Source: Halictus rubicundus
Taxonomy: Eukaryota; Arthropoda; Insecta; Hymenoptera; Halictidae
Direction of reading: 5' to 3'
Length of the DNA: 64,000 nt
NCBI RefSeq assembly: GCF_050948215.1
Contig: NW_027489065.1
Span: forward strand, 1 to 64,000
Shown: piece by piece, positions 42,232-55,358 of the stretch
Numbering within the stretch: position 1 is the stretch's first letter
How the letters are laid out: every line of letters starts with the position of its first letter
Position numbers and translations under genes: made by a program
Notes under the pieces: generated by a model
What the model was told of the DNA's origin: nothing
The model's input: the letters and a program-made list of their open reading frames with translations, nothing else
Databases searched by the model: none

Positions 42232-42908
42232 AGGATTGGGGATAGGATAGGATGGACGATAGGATAGGATAGAGGATAGGATAGGATAGAGGATAGGATA
42301 GGATACAGGATAGGATAGGATAGGATAGAGGATAGGATAGGGGATTTGATAGGATAGATGATAGGATAGGATAGAGGATAGGATAGGATACAGGATAGGA
42401 TAGGATAGAGGATAGGATAGGATAGAGGATAGGATAGGATATAGGATAGGATAGGATAGAGGATAGGATAGGATAGAGGAATAGGATAGGATAGAGGATA
42501 GGATAGACGATAGGATGGGATAGAGCATAGGATAGGATAGAGGATAGGGTAGGATAGAAGATAGGATAGAATAGAGGATAGGATAGGATAGAGGATAGGA
42601 TAGGATAGAGGATAGGATAGGATAGAGGAATAGGATAGGATAGAGGATAGGATAGACGATAGGATAGGATAGAGCATAGGATAGGATAGAGGATGGGATA
42701 GGATAGAGGACAGGATAGGATACAGGATTGGATAGGATACAGGAAAGGATAGGATTGAGGATAGGATAGGATGGAGGATAGGATAGGATAGAGGATAGGA
42801 TAGGATAGAGGATAGGATAGACGATAGGATAGGATAGCGGATAGGATAGGATAGAGGATAGAGGATAGGATAGGATAGAGGATAGAGGATAGGATAGGAT
42901 AGAGGATA
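42232..42908 (+). repeat. Higher-order duplication L, copy 1 (9,478-bp spacing)
   Basis: The GGATTGGGG (42233), ATGGACG (42252), AGATGATAGG and GAGGATGGG markers match 51710-52386. Differences include AGGGTAGG near 42546 (AGGATAGG in the partner), GATGGGATAGG against GATGGAATAGG, and CAGGATTGG against CAGGATAGG. Confidence 0.84.
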
Positions 42909-43640
42909 GGATACGATAGAGGATAGGATAGGATAGAGGATAGGATAGGACAGAGGATAGGGTTGGGGATTTGATAGGATAGAGGATAGGATAGGATAGA
43001 GTATAGGATAGGAAAAGATAAAAGGATAGGATCGAATAGAGGATAGGATAGGATAGAGGACAGGAGAGGATACAGGATTGGATAGGATACAGGAAAGGAT
43101 AGGATTGAGGATAGGATAGGATGGAGGATAGGATAGGATAGAGGATAGGATAGGATAGAGGATAGGATAGACGATAGGATAGGATAGAGGATAGGATAGA
43201 GGATAGCATAGGATAGAGGATAGGATAGGACAGAGGATAGCATAGGATAGAGGATAGGATAGGACAGAGGATAGGATAGGATAGAGGATAGGATAGGATA
43301 GAGGATAGGATAGGATACAGGATAGGATAGGATGGAGGATAGGATAGGATAGAGGATAGGATATGATAGAGGATAGGATAGAGGATTGGATAGGATACAG
43401 GATAGGATAGGATAGAGGATAGGATAGGGGATTTGATAGGATAGAGGATAGGATATGATAGAGGATAGGATAGGATAGAGGATAGGATAGAGGATAGCAT
43501 AGGATAGAGGATAGGATAGGACAGAGGATAGCATATGATAGAGGATAGGATAGGATAGAGGATACGATAGGATAGAGGATAGGATAGGATAGAGGATAGG
43601 ATAGGATAGAGGATAGGATAGGATAGAGGATAGGATAGGA
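42310..43640 (+). repeat. Higher-order duplication K, copy 2 (about 2.0-kb spacing)
   Basis: This is the partner of 40281-41708 with a 97-base shortening. It carries an altered cassette, GGAAAAGATAAAAGG at about 43011, where all other copies seen have GGATAAGATAAAAGG. Confidence 0.86.
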
Positions 43641-43659
43641 TAGAGGATAGGATAGGATA

Positions 43660-44970
43660 TAGGATAGGATAGGATAGAGGATAGGATAGGATAGAGGAAT
43701 AGGATGGGATAGAGGATAGGATAGACGATAGGATAGGATAGAGCATAGGATAGGATGGAGGATAGGGTAGGATAGAGGATAGGATAGGATAGAGGATAGG
43801 ATAGACGATAGGATAGGATAGAGGATATGATAGGATAGAGGATAGAGGATAGGATAGGATAGAGGATAGAGGATAGGATAGGATAGAGGATAGGATAGGA
43901 TAGAGGATAGGATAGGATAGAGGATAAGATAGGATAGAGGATAGGATAGGATAGAGGATAGGATTGGACAGAGAATAGGGTAGTGGATTTGATAGGATAG
44001 AGGATAGGATAGGATAGAAGATAGGATAGGATAGAGGATAGGATAGGATATAGGATAGGATATGATAGAGGACAGGATAGGATACAGGATTTAATAGGAT
44101 ACAGGAAAGGATAGGATTGAGGATAGGATAGGATGGAGGATAGGATAGGATAGAGGATAGGATAGGATACAGGATAGGATAGACGATAGGATAGGATAGA
44201 GGATTGGATAGGATAGATGATAGATGATAGGATAGGATAGAGGATAGAGGATAGGATAGGGGATTTGATAGGATAGAGGATAGGATAGGATAGAAGATAG
44301 GATAGGATAGAGGATAGGATAGGATAGAGGATAGGATAGGATAGAGGATAGGATAGGATAGAGGACAGGATAGGATACAGGATTGGATAGGATAGAGGAT
44401 AGGATTGGACAGAGAATAGGGTAGGGGATTTGATAGGATAGAGGATAGGATAGGATAGAGGATAGGATAGGATAGAGGATAGGATAGGATATAGGATAGG
44501 ATAGGATAGAGGATAGGATAGGATAGAGGAATAGGATGAGATACAGGATAGAATAGACGATAGGATAGGATAGAGCATAGGATAGGATGGAGGATATGAT
44601 AGGATAGAGGATAGGATAGGATAGAGGATAGGATAGACGATAGGATAGGATAGAGGATAGGATAGGATAGAGGATAGAGGATAGGATAGGATAGAGGATA
44701 GAGGATAGGATATGGTAGAGGATAGGATAGGATAGAGGATAGGATAGGATAGAGGATAGGATTGGACAGAGAATAGGGTAGGGGATTTGATAGGATAGAG
44801 GATAGGATAGGATAGAAGATAGGATTGGATAGAGGATAGGATAGGATAGAGGATAGGATAGGATAGAGGACAGGATAGGATACAGGATTGGATAGGATAC
44901 AGGAAAGGATAGGATTGGGGATAGGATAGGATGGACGATAGGATAGGATAGAGGATAGGATAGGATAGAG
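43660..44970 (+). repeat. Dispersed third copy of the 1,188-bp unit C
   Basis: From the GAATAGGATGGG motif onward this follows 10.29-11.6 kb, with GAGGATATGATAGG (43821), GATTTAATAGG (44089), AGATGATAGATGATAGG, AGGATGAGATACAGG and ATATGGTAGAGG in the same order. The offset shifts from 33,368 to 33,361 near 43.87 kb, a loss of one 7-base module. After about 44.92 kb it continues as the ATGGACG ... ATACCGG sequence seen at 12.8 kb. Confidence 0.85.
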
Positions 44971-46163
44971 GATAGGATAGGATACCGGATAGGATAGGAT
45001 AGGATAGAGGATAGGATAGGGGATTTGATAGGATAGAGGATAGGATAGGATAGAGGATAGGATAGGATACAGGATAGGATAGGATAGAGGATAGGATAGG
45101 ATAGAGGATAGGATAGGATATAGGATAGGATAGGATAGAGGATAGGATAGGATAGAGGAATAGGATAGGATAGAGGATAGGATAGACGATAGGATGGGAT
45201 AGAGCAAAGGATAGGATAGAGGATAGGATAGGATAGAAGATAGGATAGAATAGAGGATAGGATAGGATAGAGGATAGGATAGGATAGAGGATAGGATAGG
45301 ATAGAGGATAGGATAGACGATAGGATAGGATAGAGGATAGGATAGGATATAGGATAGGATAGGATAGAGGATAGGATAGGATAGAGGAATAGGATAGGAT
45401 AGAGGATAGGATAGGATAGAGGATAGGATAGACGATAGGATAGGACAGAGGATAGGATAGGATAGGGGATAGAGGATAGAGGATAGAGGATAGGATAGGA
45501 TAGAGGATAGAGGATAGGATAGGATAGAGGATAGGATAGGATAGAGGATAGGATAGGATAGAGGATAGGATAGGACAGAGGATAGGGTAGGATAGAGGAT
45601 AGGATAGGGGATTTGATAGGATAGGATAGAGGATAGATGATAGGATAGGATAGAGGATAGGATAGGATAGAGGATAGGATAGGATAGAGGATAGGATAGG
45701 ATAGAGGATAGGTTAGGATAGACGATAGGATAGGATAGAGGATAGGATAGGATAGAGGATAGAGGATAGAGGATAGGATAGGATAGAGGATAGAGGATAG
45801 GATAGGATAGAGGATAGCATAGGATAGAGGATAGGATAGGATAGAGGATAGGATAGGACAGAGGATAGGATAGGATAGAGGATAGAGGATAGAGGATAGA
45901 GGATAGAGGATAGAGGATAGAGGATAGGATAGGATAGAGGATAGGATAGGATAGAGGATAGGATAGAGGATAGGATAGGATGGAGGATAGGTTAGGATAG
46001 AGGATAGGATAGTATAGAGGACAGGATAGGATACAGGATTGGATAGGATACAGGAAAGGATAGGATTGAGGATAGGATAGGATGGAGGATAGGATAGGAT
46101 AGAGGATAGGATAGGATAGAGGATAGGATAGACGACAGGATAGGATAGAGGATAGGATAGGAC
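43905..46163 (+). repeat. Higher-order duplication M, copy 1 (8.2-8.5 kb spacing)
   Basis: The first part (43905-44675) matches 52365-53135 at offset 8,460; from about 44970 the offset is 8,162, so roughly 298 bases at 44.68-44.97 kb are missing from the other copy. Later shared markers include ATACCGG (44982), the seven-fold GAGGATA run (45878), GGTTAGG (45991) and GACGACAGG (46131). Confidence 0.9.
45878..45926 (+). repeat. Run of seven GAGGATA 7-mers
   Basis: Seven GAGGATA modules follow each other with no GGATA spacer, the longest such run I noticed. It lies in a 600-base neighbourhood (45.33-45.97 kb) unusually rich in bare 7-mers and in GGACAGAGG variants. Confidence 0.95.
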
Positions 46164-46667
46164 AGAGGATAGGGTAGGGGATTTGATAGGATAGAGGATA
46201 GGATAGGATAGAAGATAGGATAGGATAGAGGATAGGATAGGATAGAGGATAGGATAGGAAAGAGGATAGGATTGGATAGAGGATAGGATAGGATAGAGGA
46301 GAGGATAGGACAGGGGATTTGATAGGATAGAGGATAGGATAGGATAGAGGATTGGATAGGATAGAGGATAGATGATAGGATAGGATAGAGGATAGGATAG
46401 GGGATTTGATAGGATAGATGATAGGATAGGATAGAGGAAAGGATAGGATAGAGGATAGGATAGGATAGAGGATAGGATAGAGGATAGGAAAGGATAGATG
46501 ATAGGATAGGACAGAGGATAGGATAGGGGATTTGATAGGATAGGATAGAAGATAGGATAGACGATAGGATAGGATAGAGCATAGGATAGGATAGAGAATA
46601 GGATAGGATAGAGGATAGGATAGGATAGAACGTAGGATAGAATAGAGGACAGGATAGGATACAGGAT
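46160..46667 (+). repeat. GAACGTAGG block, copy at offset 8,691
   Basis: This matches 54851-55358: GACAGAGGATAGGG, GAAGATAGG, GGAAAGAGG, GGATTGGATAGAGG, GAGAGGATAGGACAGGGG, GGAAAGGATAGATG and GAACGTAGG (46628) are in the same order. The block type carrying GAACGTAGG occurs five times in the window, with the ACGT at 14494, 46630, 49685, 55321 and 59237. Confidence 0.87.
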
Positions 46668-46874
46668 AGGATAGGATATAGGATAGGATAGGATAGAGGA
46701 TAGGATAGGATAGAGGAATAGGATGGGATAGAGGATAGGATAGACGATAGGATAGGATAGAGCATAGGATAGGATGGAGGATAGGGTAGGATAGAGGATA
46801 GGATAGGATAGAGGATAGGATAGACGATAGGATAGGATAGAGGATAGGATAGGATAGAGGATAGAGGATTGGAT

Positions 46875-47404
46875 AGGATACAGGATAGGATAGGACAGAG
46901 GATAGGATAGGATAGAGGATAGGATAGGATAGAGGATAGGATAGGATACAGGATAGGATAGGATGGAGGATAGGATAGGATAGAGGATAGGATAGGATAG
47001 AGGATAGGATAGAGGATTGGATAGGATACAGGATAGGATAGGGTAGAGGATAGGATAGGGGATTTGATAGGATAGAGGATAGGATATGATAGAGGATAGG
47101 ATAGGATAGAGGATAGGATAGAGGATAGCATAGGATAGAGGATAGGATAGGACAGATAGGTAGCATATGATAGAGGATAGGATAGGATAGAGGATAGGAT
47201 AGGATAGAGGATAGGATAGGACAGAGGATAGGATAGGATAGACGATAGGATAGGATAGAGGATAGGATAGAGGATAGCATAGGATAGAGGATAGGATACG
47301 ACAGAGGATAGCATAGGATAGAGGATAGGATAGGACAGAGGATAGGATAGGATAGAGGATAGGATAGGATAGAGGATAGGATAGGATAGAGGATAGGATA
47401 GGAT
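46875..47404 (+). repeat. Higher-order duplication N, copy 1 (1,911-bp spacing)
   Basis: This shares GGACAGAGG (46893), GAGGATTGG (47012), AGGGTAGAGG, GACAGATAGGTAGCATATG (47151) and ATACGACAGAGG (47297) with 48786-49315. The GACAGATAGGTAGC variant, a 2-base departure from module phasing, occurs only at about 47151, 49062, 58614 and 61095. Confidence 0.87.
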
Positions 47405-48321
47405 AGAGGATAGGATAGGATAGAGGATAGGATAGGATATAGGATAGGATAGGATAGAGGATAGGATAGGATAGAGGAATAGGATGGGATAGAGGATAGG
47501 ATAGACGATAGGATAGGATAGAGCATAGGATAGGATGGAGGATAGGGTAGGATAGAGGATAGGATAGGATAGAGGATAGGATAGACGATAGGATGGGATA
47601 GAGGATAGGATAGGATAGAGGATAGAGGATAGGATAGGATAGAGGATAGAGGATAGGATAGGATAGAGGATAGGATACGATAGAGGATAGGATAGGATAG
47701 AGGATAAGATAGGATAGAGGATAGGATAGGATAGAGGATAGGATTGGACAGAGAATAGGGTAGTGGATTTGATAGGATAGAGGATAGGATAGGATAGAAG
47801 ATAGGATAGGATAGAGGATAGAATAGGATATAGGATAGGATAGGATAGAGGACAGGATAGGATACAGGATTGGATAGGATACAGGAAAGGATAGGATTGA
47901 GGATAGGATAGGATGGAGGATAGGATAGGATAGAGGATAGGATAGGATACAGGATAGGATAGACGATAGGATAGGATAGAGGATTGGATAGGATAGAGGA
48001 TAGATGATAGGATAGGATAGAGGATAGAGGATAGGATAGGGGATTTGATAGGATAGAGGATAGGATAGGATAGAAGATAGGATAGGATAGAGGATAGGAT
48101 AGGATAGAGGATAGGATAGGATAGAGGATAGGATAGGATAGAGGACAGGATAGGATACAGGATTGGATAGGATAGAGGATAGGAATGGACAGAGAATAGG
48201 GTAGGGGATTTGATAGGATAGAGGATAGGATAGGATAGAGGATAGGATAGGATAGAGGATAGGATAGGATATAGGATAGGATAGGATAGAGGATAGGATA
48301 GGATAGAGGAATAGGATGGGA
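47279..48321 (+). repeat. Higher-order duplication O, copy 1 (8,383-bp spacing)
   Basis: This 1,043-base stretch matches 55662-56704 with ATACGACAGAGG, GACGATAGGATGGG (47584), GATAGAATAGG (about 47818) and GGAATGGACAGAG (48182) in register. One difference is GATACGATAG near 47675 against GATAGGATAG. Confidence 0.9.
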
Positions 48322-50864
48322 TGGAGGATAGGATAGGATAGAGGATAGGATAGGATAGAGGATAGGATAGACGATAGGATAGGATAGAGGATAGGATAGA
48401 GGATAGCATAGGATAGAGGATAGGATAGGACAGAGGATAGCATAGGATAGAGGATAGGATAGGACAGAGGATAGCATAGGATAGAGGATAGGATAGGACA
48501 GAGGATAGGATAGGATAGAGGATAGGATAGGATAGAGGATAGGATAGGATACAGGATAGGATAGGATGGAGGATAGGATAGGATAGAGGATTGGATAGAG
48601 GATAGCGTAGGATAGAGGATAGGATAGGACAGAGGATAGCATATGATAGAGGATAGGATAGGATAGAGGATAGGATAGGATAGAGGATAGGATAGGATAG
48701 AGGATAGGATAGACGATAGGATAGGATAGAGGATAGGATAGAGGATAGCATAGGATAGAGGATAGGATAGGACAGAGGATAGCATAGGATAGAGGATAGG
48801 ATAGGACAGAGGATAGGATAGGATAGAGGATAGGATAGGATAGAGGATAGGATAGGATACAGGATAGGATAGGATGGAGGATAGGATAGGATAGAGGATA
48901 GGATAGGATAGAGGATAGGATAGAGGATTGGATAGGATACAGGATAGGATAGGGTAGAGGATAGGATAGGGGATTTGATAGGATAGAGGATAGGATATGA
49001 TAGAGGATAGGATAGGATAGAGGATAGGATAGAGGATAGCATAGGATAGAGGATAGGATAGGACAGATAGGTAGCATATGATAGAGGATAGGATAGGATA
49101 GAGGATAGGATAGGATAGAGGATAGGATAGGACAGAGGATAGGATAGGATAGACGATAGGATAGGATAGAGGATAGGATAGAGGATAGCATAGGATAGAG
49201 GATAGGATACGACAGAGGATAGCATAGGATAGAGGATAGGATAGGACAGAGGATAGGATAGGATAGAGGATAGGATAGGATAGAGGATAGGATAGGATAG
49301 AGGATAGGATAGGAAAGAGGATAGGATTGGATAGAGGATAGGATAGGATAGAGGAGAGGATAGGACAGGGGATTTGATAGGATAGAGGATAGGATAGGAT
49401 AGAGGATTGGATAGGATAGAGGATAGATGATAGGATAGGATAGAGGATAGGATAGGGGATTTGATAGGATAGATGATAGGATAGGATAGAGGAAAGGATA
49501 GGATAGAGGATAGGATAGGATAGAGGATAGGATAGAGGATAGGAAAGGATAGATGATAGGATAGGACAGAGGATAGGATAGGGGATTTGATAGGATAGGA
49601 TAGAAGGTAGGATAGACGATAGGATAGGATAGAGCATAGGATAGGATAGAGAATAGGATAGGATAGAGGATAGGATAGGATAGAACGTAGGATAGAATAG
49701 AGGACAGGATAGGATACAGGATTGGATAGGATACAGGAAAGGATAGGATTGAGGATAGGATAGGATAGAGGATAGGATAGACGATAGGATAGTATAGAGG
49801 ATAGGATAGGATAGAGGATAGAGGATAGGATAGAGGATAGGATAGAGGATAGGATAGAGGATAGGATAGGACAGAGGATAGGGTAGGGGATTTGATAGGA
49901 TAGAGGATAGGATAGGATAGAAGATAGGATAGGATAGAGGATAGGATAGGATAGAGGATAGGATAGGATAGAGGATAGGATAGACGATAGGATAGGATAG
50001 AGGATACGATAGGATAGAGGATAGGATAGGATAGAGGATAGGATAGGACAGAGGATAGGATAGAGGATTTGATAGGATAGAGGATAGGATAGGATAGAGG
50101 ATTGGATAGGATTGAGGATAGATGATAGGATAGGATAGAGGATAGGATAGGGGATTTGATAGGATAGAGGATAGGATAGGATAGATGATAGGATAGGATA
50201 GAGGATAGGATAGAATAGAGGATAGGATAGGATAGAGGATAGGATAGGATAGAGGAATAGGATAGGATAGAGGATAGCATAGACGATAGGATAGGATAGA
50301 TCATAGGATAGGTTAGAGGATAAGATAGAATAGAGGATAGGATAGGATAGAGGATAGGATAGTATAGAGGACAGGATAGGATACAGGATTGGATAGGATA
50401 CAGGAAAGGATAGGATTGAGAATAGGATAGGAAGGAGGATAGGATAGAATAGAGGATAGGATAGGATAGAGGATAGGATAGGATAGAGGATAGGATAGGA
50501 TAGAGGATAGGATAGACGATAGGATGGGATAGAGGATAGGATAGGATAGAGGATAGAGGATAGGATAGGATAGAGGATAGAGGATAGGATAGGATAGAGG
50601 ATAGGATAGGATAGAGGATAGGATAGGATAGAGGATAAGATAGGATAGAGGATAGGATAGGATAGAGGATAGGATTGGACAGAGAATAGGGTAGTGGATT
50701 TGATAGGATAGAGGATAGGATAGGATAGAAGATAGGATAGGATAGAGGATAGGATAGGATATAGGATAGGATAGGATAGAGGACAGGATAGGATACAGGA
50801 TTGGATAGGATACAGGAAAGGATAGGATTGAGGATAGGATAGGATGGAGGATAGGATAGGATAG
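48320..50864 (+). repeat. 2.5-kb higher-order duplication P, copy 1 (9,552-bp spacing)
   Basis: Markers AGCGTAGG (48603), GACAGATAGGTAGC (49062), AGAAGGTAGG (49602), GAACGTAGG (49683), AGATCATAGG with GGTTAGAGG (about 50309), GACGATAGGATGGG and GGATTGGACAG (50672) all match at offset 9,552. Differences seen include TGAGAATAGG and GGAAGGAGG near 50420-50436 in this copy only. Confidence 0.92.
48786..49315 (+). repeat. Higher-order duplication N, copy 2 (1,911-bp spacing)
   Basis: This is the partner of 46875-47404 and lies inside the larger 48320-50864 block, so it has been copied again to about 58.34-58.87 kb. Confidence 0.87.
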
Positions 50865-51709
50865 GATAGAGGATAGGATAGGGGATTTGATAGGATAGAT
50901 GATAGGATAGGATAGAGGATAGGATAGGATACAGGATAGGATAGGATAGAGGATAGGATAGGATAGAGGATAGGATAGGATATAGGATAGGATAGGATAG
51001 AGGATAGGATAGGATAGAGGAATAGGATAGGATAGAGGATAGGATAGACGATAGGATGGGATAGAGCATAGGATAGGATAGAGGATAGGATAGGATAGAA
51101 GATAGGATAGAATAGAGGATAGGATAGGATAGAGGATAGGATAGGATAGAGGATAGGATAGGATAGAGGAATAGGATAGGATAGAGGATAGGATAGACGA
51201 TAGGATAGGATAGAGCATAGGATAGGATAGAGGATGGGATAGGATAGAGGACAGGATAGGATACAGGATTGGATAGGATACAGGAAAGGATAGGATTGAG
51301 GATAGGATAGGATGGAGGATAGGATAGGATAGAGGATAGGATAGGATAGAGGATAGGATAGACGACAGGATAGGATAGCGGATAGGATAGGATAGAGGAT
51401 AGAGGATAGGATAGGATAGAGGATAGAGGATAGGATAGGATAGAGGATAGGATACGATAGAGGATAGGATAGGATAGAGGATAGGATAGGACAGAGGATA
51501 GGGTTGGGGATTTGATAGGATAGAGGATAGGATAGGATAGAGTATAGGATAGGATAAGATAAAAGGATAGGATCGAATAGAGGATAGGATAGGATAGAGG
51601 ACAGGAGAGGATACAGGATTGGATAGGATACAGGAAAGGATAGGATTGAGGATAGGATAGGATGGAGGATAGGATAGGATAGAGGATAGGATAGGATAGA
51701 GGATAGGAT

Positions 51710-52386
51710 AGGATTGGGGATAGGATAGGATGGACGATAGGATAGGATAGAGGATAGGATAGGATAGAGGATAGGATAGGATACAGGATAGGATAGGATA
51801 GGATAGAGGATAGGATAGGGGATTTGATAGGATAGATGATAGGATAGGATAGAGGATAGGATAGGATACAGGATAGGATAGGATAGAGGATAGGATAGGA
51901 TAGAGGATAGGATAGGATATAGGATAGGATAGGATAGAGGAAAGGATAGGATAGAGGAATAGGATAGGATAGAGGATAGGATAGACGATAGGATGGGATA
52001 GAGCATAGGATAGGATAGAGGATAGGATAGGATAGAAGATAGGATAGAATAGAGGATAGGATAGGATAGAGGATAGGATAGGATAGAGGATAGGATAGGA
52101 TAGAGGAATAGGATAGGATAGAGGATAGGATAGACGATAGGATAGGATAGAGCATAGGATAGGATAGAGGATGGAATAGGATAGAGGACAGGATAGGATA
52201 CAGGATAGGATAGGATACAGGAAAGGATAGGATTGAGGATAGGATAGGATGGAGGATAGGATAGGATAGAGGATAGGATAGGATAGAGGATAGGATAGAC
52301 GATAGGATAGGATAGCGGATAGGATAGGATAGAGGATAGAGGATAGGATAGGATAGAGGATAGAGGATAGGATAGGATAGAGGATA
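51710..52386 (+). repeat. Higher-order duplication L, copy 2 (9,478-bp spacing)
   Basis: This is the partner of 42232-42908, with at least four point differences, making it one of the more diverged long matches in the window. The next block (52365 onward) matches 43.9 kb at a different offset, so the order of blocks is conserved between 42.2-46 and 51.7-54 kb but not the spacing. Confidence 0.84.
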
Positions 52387-54325
52387 AGATAGGATAGAGG
52401 ATAGGATAGGATAGAGGATAGGATTGGACAGAGAATAGGGTAGTGGATTTGATAGGATAGAGGATAGGATAGGATAGAAGATAGGATAGGATAGAGGATA
52501 GGATAGGATATAGGATAGGATATGATAGAGGACAGGATAGGATACAGGATTTAATAGGATACAGGAAAGGATAGGATTGAGGATAGGATAGGATGGAGGA
52601 TAGGATAGGATAGAGGATAGGATAGGATACAGGATAGGATAGACGATAGGATAGGATAGAGGATTGGATAGGATAGATGATAGATGATAGGATAGGATAG
52701 AGGATAGAGGATAGGATAGGGGATTTGATAGGATAGAGGATAGGATAGGATAGAAGATAGGATAGGATAGAGGATAGGATAGGATAGAGGATAGGATAGG
52801 ATAGAGGATAGGATAGGATAGAGGACAGGATAGGATACAGGATTGGATAGGATAGAGGATAGGATTGGACAGAGAATAGGGTAGGGGATTTGATAGGATA
52901 GAGGATAGGATAGGATAGAGGATAGGATAGGATAGAGGATAGGATAGGATATAGGATAGGATAGGATAGAGGATAGGATAGGATAGAGGAATAGGATGAG
53001 ATACAGGATAGAATAGACGATAGGATAGGATAGAGCATAGGATAGGATGGAGGATATGATAGGATAGAGGATAGGATAGGATAGAGGATAGGATAGACGA
53101 TAGGATAGGATAGAGGATAGGATAGGATAGAGGATAGGATAGGATACCGGATAGGATAGGATAGGATAGAGGATAGGATAGGGGATTTGATAGGATAGAG
53201 GATAGGATAGGATAGAGGATAGGATAGGATACAGGATAGGATAGGATAGAGGATAGGATAGGATAGAGGATAGGATAGGATATAGGATAGGATAGGATAG
53301 AGGATAGGATAGGATAGAGGAATAGGATAGGATAGAGGATAGGATAGACGATAGGATAGGATAGAGCATAGGATAGGATAGAGGATAGGATAGGATAGAA
53401 GATAGGATAGAATAGAGGATAGGATAGGATAGAGGATAGGATAGGATAGAGGATAGGATAGGATAGAGGATAGGATAGACGATAGGATAGGATAGAGGAT
53501 AGGATAGGATATAGGATAGGATAGGATAGAGGATAGGATAGGATAGAGGAATAGGATAGGATAGAGGATAGGATAGGATAGAGGATAGGATAGACGATAG
53601 GATAGGACAGAGGATAGGATAGGATAGAGGATAGAGGATAGAGGATAGAGGATAGGATAGGATAGAGGATAGAGGATAGGATAGGATAGAGGATAGGATA
53701 GGATAGAGGATAGGATAGGATAGAGGATAGGATAGGACAGAGGATAGGGTAGGATAGAAGATAGGATAGGGGATTTGATAGGATAGGATAGAGGATAGAT
53801 GATAGGATAGGATAGAGGATAGGATAGGATAGAGGATAGGATAGGATAGAGGATAGGATAGGATAGAGGATAGGTTAGGATAGACGATAGGATAGGATAG
53901 AGGATAGGATAGGATAGAGGATAGAGGATAGAGGATAGGATAGGATAGAGGATAGAGGATAGGATAGGATAGAGGATAGCATAGGATAGAGGATAGGATA
54001 GGATAGAGGATAGGATAGGACAGAGGATAGGATAGGATAGAGGATAGAGGATAGAGGATAGAGGATAGAGGATAGAGGATAGAGGATAGGATAGGATAGA
54101 GGATAGGATAGGATAGAGGATAGGATAGAGGATAGGATAGGATGGAGGATAGGTTAGGATAGAGGATAGGATAGTATAGAGGACAGGATAGGATACAGGA
54201 TTGGATAGGATACAGGAAAGGATAGGATTGAGGATAGGATAGGATGGAGGATAGGATAGGATAGAGGATAGGATAGGATAGAGGATAGGATAGACGACAG
54301 GATAGGATAGAGGATAGGATAGGAT
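52365..54325 (+). repeat. Higher-order duplication M, copy 2 (8.2-8.5 kb spacing)
   Basis: This is the partner of 43905-46163, shorter by about 298 bases. The junction of the length difference lies near 53.13 kb, where a plain GAGGATAGGATAGG run leads straight into the ATACCGG variant. Confidence 0.9.
54040..54088 (+). repeat. Second run of seven GAGGATA 7-mers
   Basis: This is the copy of 45878-45926 carried by the 8,162-offset duplication. It has the same number of modules, so the run was neither expanded nor contracted since duplication. Confidence 0.95.
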
Positions 54326-54850
54326 AGGATACAGGATAGGATAGGATAGAGGATAGGATAGGGGATTTAATAGGATAGAGGATAGGATAGGATAGAGGAT
54401 AGGATAGGATACAGGATAGGATAGGATAGAGGATAGGATAGGATAGAGGATAGGATAGGATAGGGGATTTGATAGGATAGAGGATAGGATAGGATAGAGG
54501 ATAGGATAGGATAGAGGATAGGATAAGATAGAGGATAGGATAGGATAGAGGATAGGATAGGATAGAGGATAGGATAGGATAGAGGATAGAGGATAGGATA
54601 GGACAGAGGATAGGGTAGGGGATTTGATAGGATAGAGGATAGGATAGGATAGAGGATAGGATAGGATAGAGGATAGGATAGGATAGAGGATAGGATAGGA
54701 TAGAGGATAGGATAGGATAGAGGATAGGATAGACGATAGGATAGGATAGAGGATAGGATAGGATAGAGGATAGTATAGGATAGGATAGAGGATAGGATAG
54801 GATAGAGGATAGGATAGGATATAGGATAGGATAGGATAGAGGATAGGATA

Positions 54851-55358
54851 GGACAGAGGATAGGGTAGGGGATTTGATAGGATAGAGGATAGGATAGGAT
54901 AGAAGATAGGATAGGATAGAGGATAGGATAGGATAGAGGATAGGATAGGAAAGAGGATAGGATTGGATAGAGGATAGGATAGGATAGAGGAGAGGATAGG
55001 ACAGGGGATTTGATAGGATAGAGGATAGGATAGGATAGAGGATTGGATAGGATAGAGGATAGATGATAGGATAGGATAGAGGATAGGATAGGGGATTTGA
55101 TAGGATAGATGATAGGATAGGATAGAGGAAAGGATAGGATAGAGGATAGGATAGGATAGAGGATAGGATAGAGGATAGGAAAGGATAGATGATAGGATAG
55201 GACAGAGGATAGGATAGGGGATTTGATAGGATAGGATAGAAGATAGGATAGACGATAGGATAGGATAGAGCATAGGATAGGATAGAGAATAGGATAGGAT
55301 AGAGGATAGGATAGGATAGAACGTAGGATAGAATAGAGGACAGGATAGGATACAGGAT
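54851..55358 (+). repeat. GAACGTAGG block, partner of 46160-46667
   Basis: The offset is 8,691 bases. It diverges immediately after ATACAGGAT, where this copy has TGG and the partner AGG. Beyond that point this copy continues like the 49.7 and 59.2 kb blocks, so 46.16 kb is the truncated member. Confidence 0.87.
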
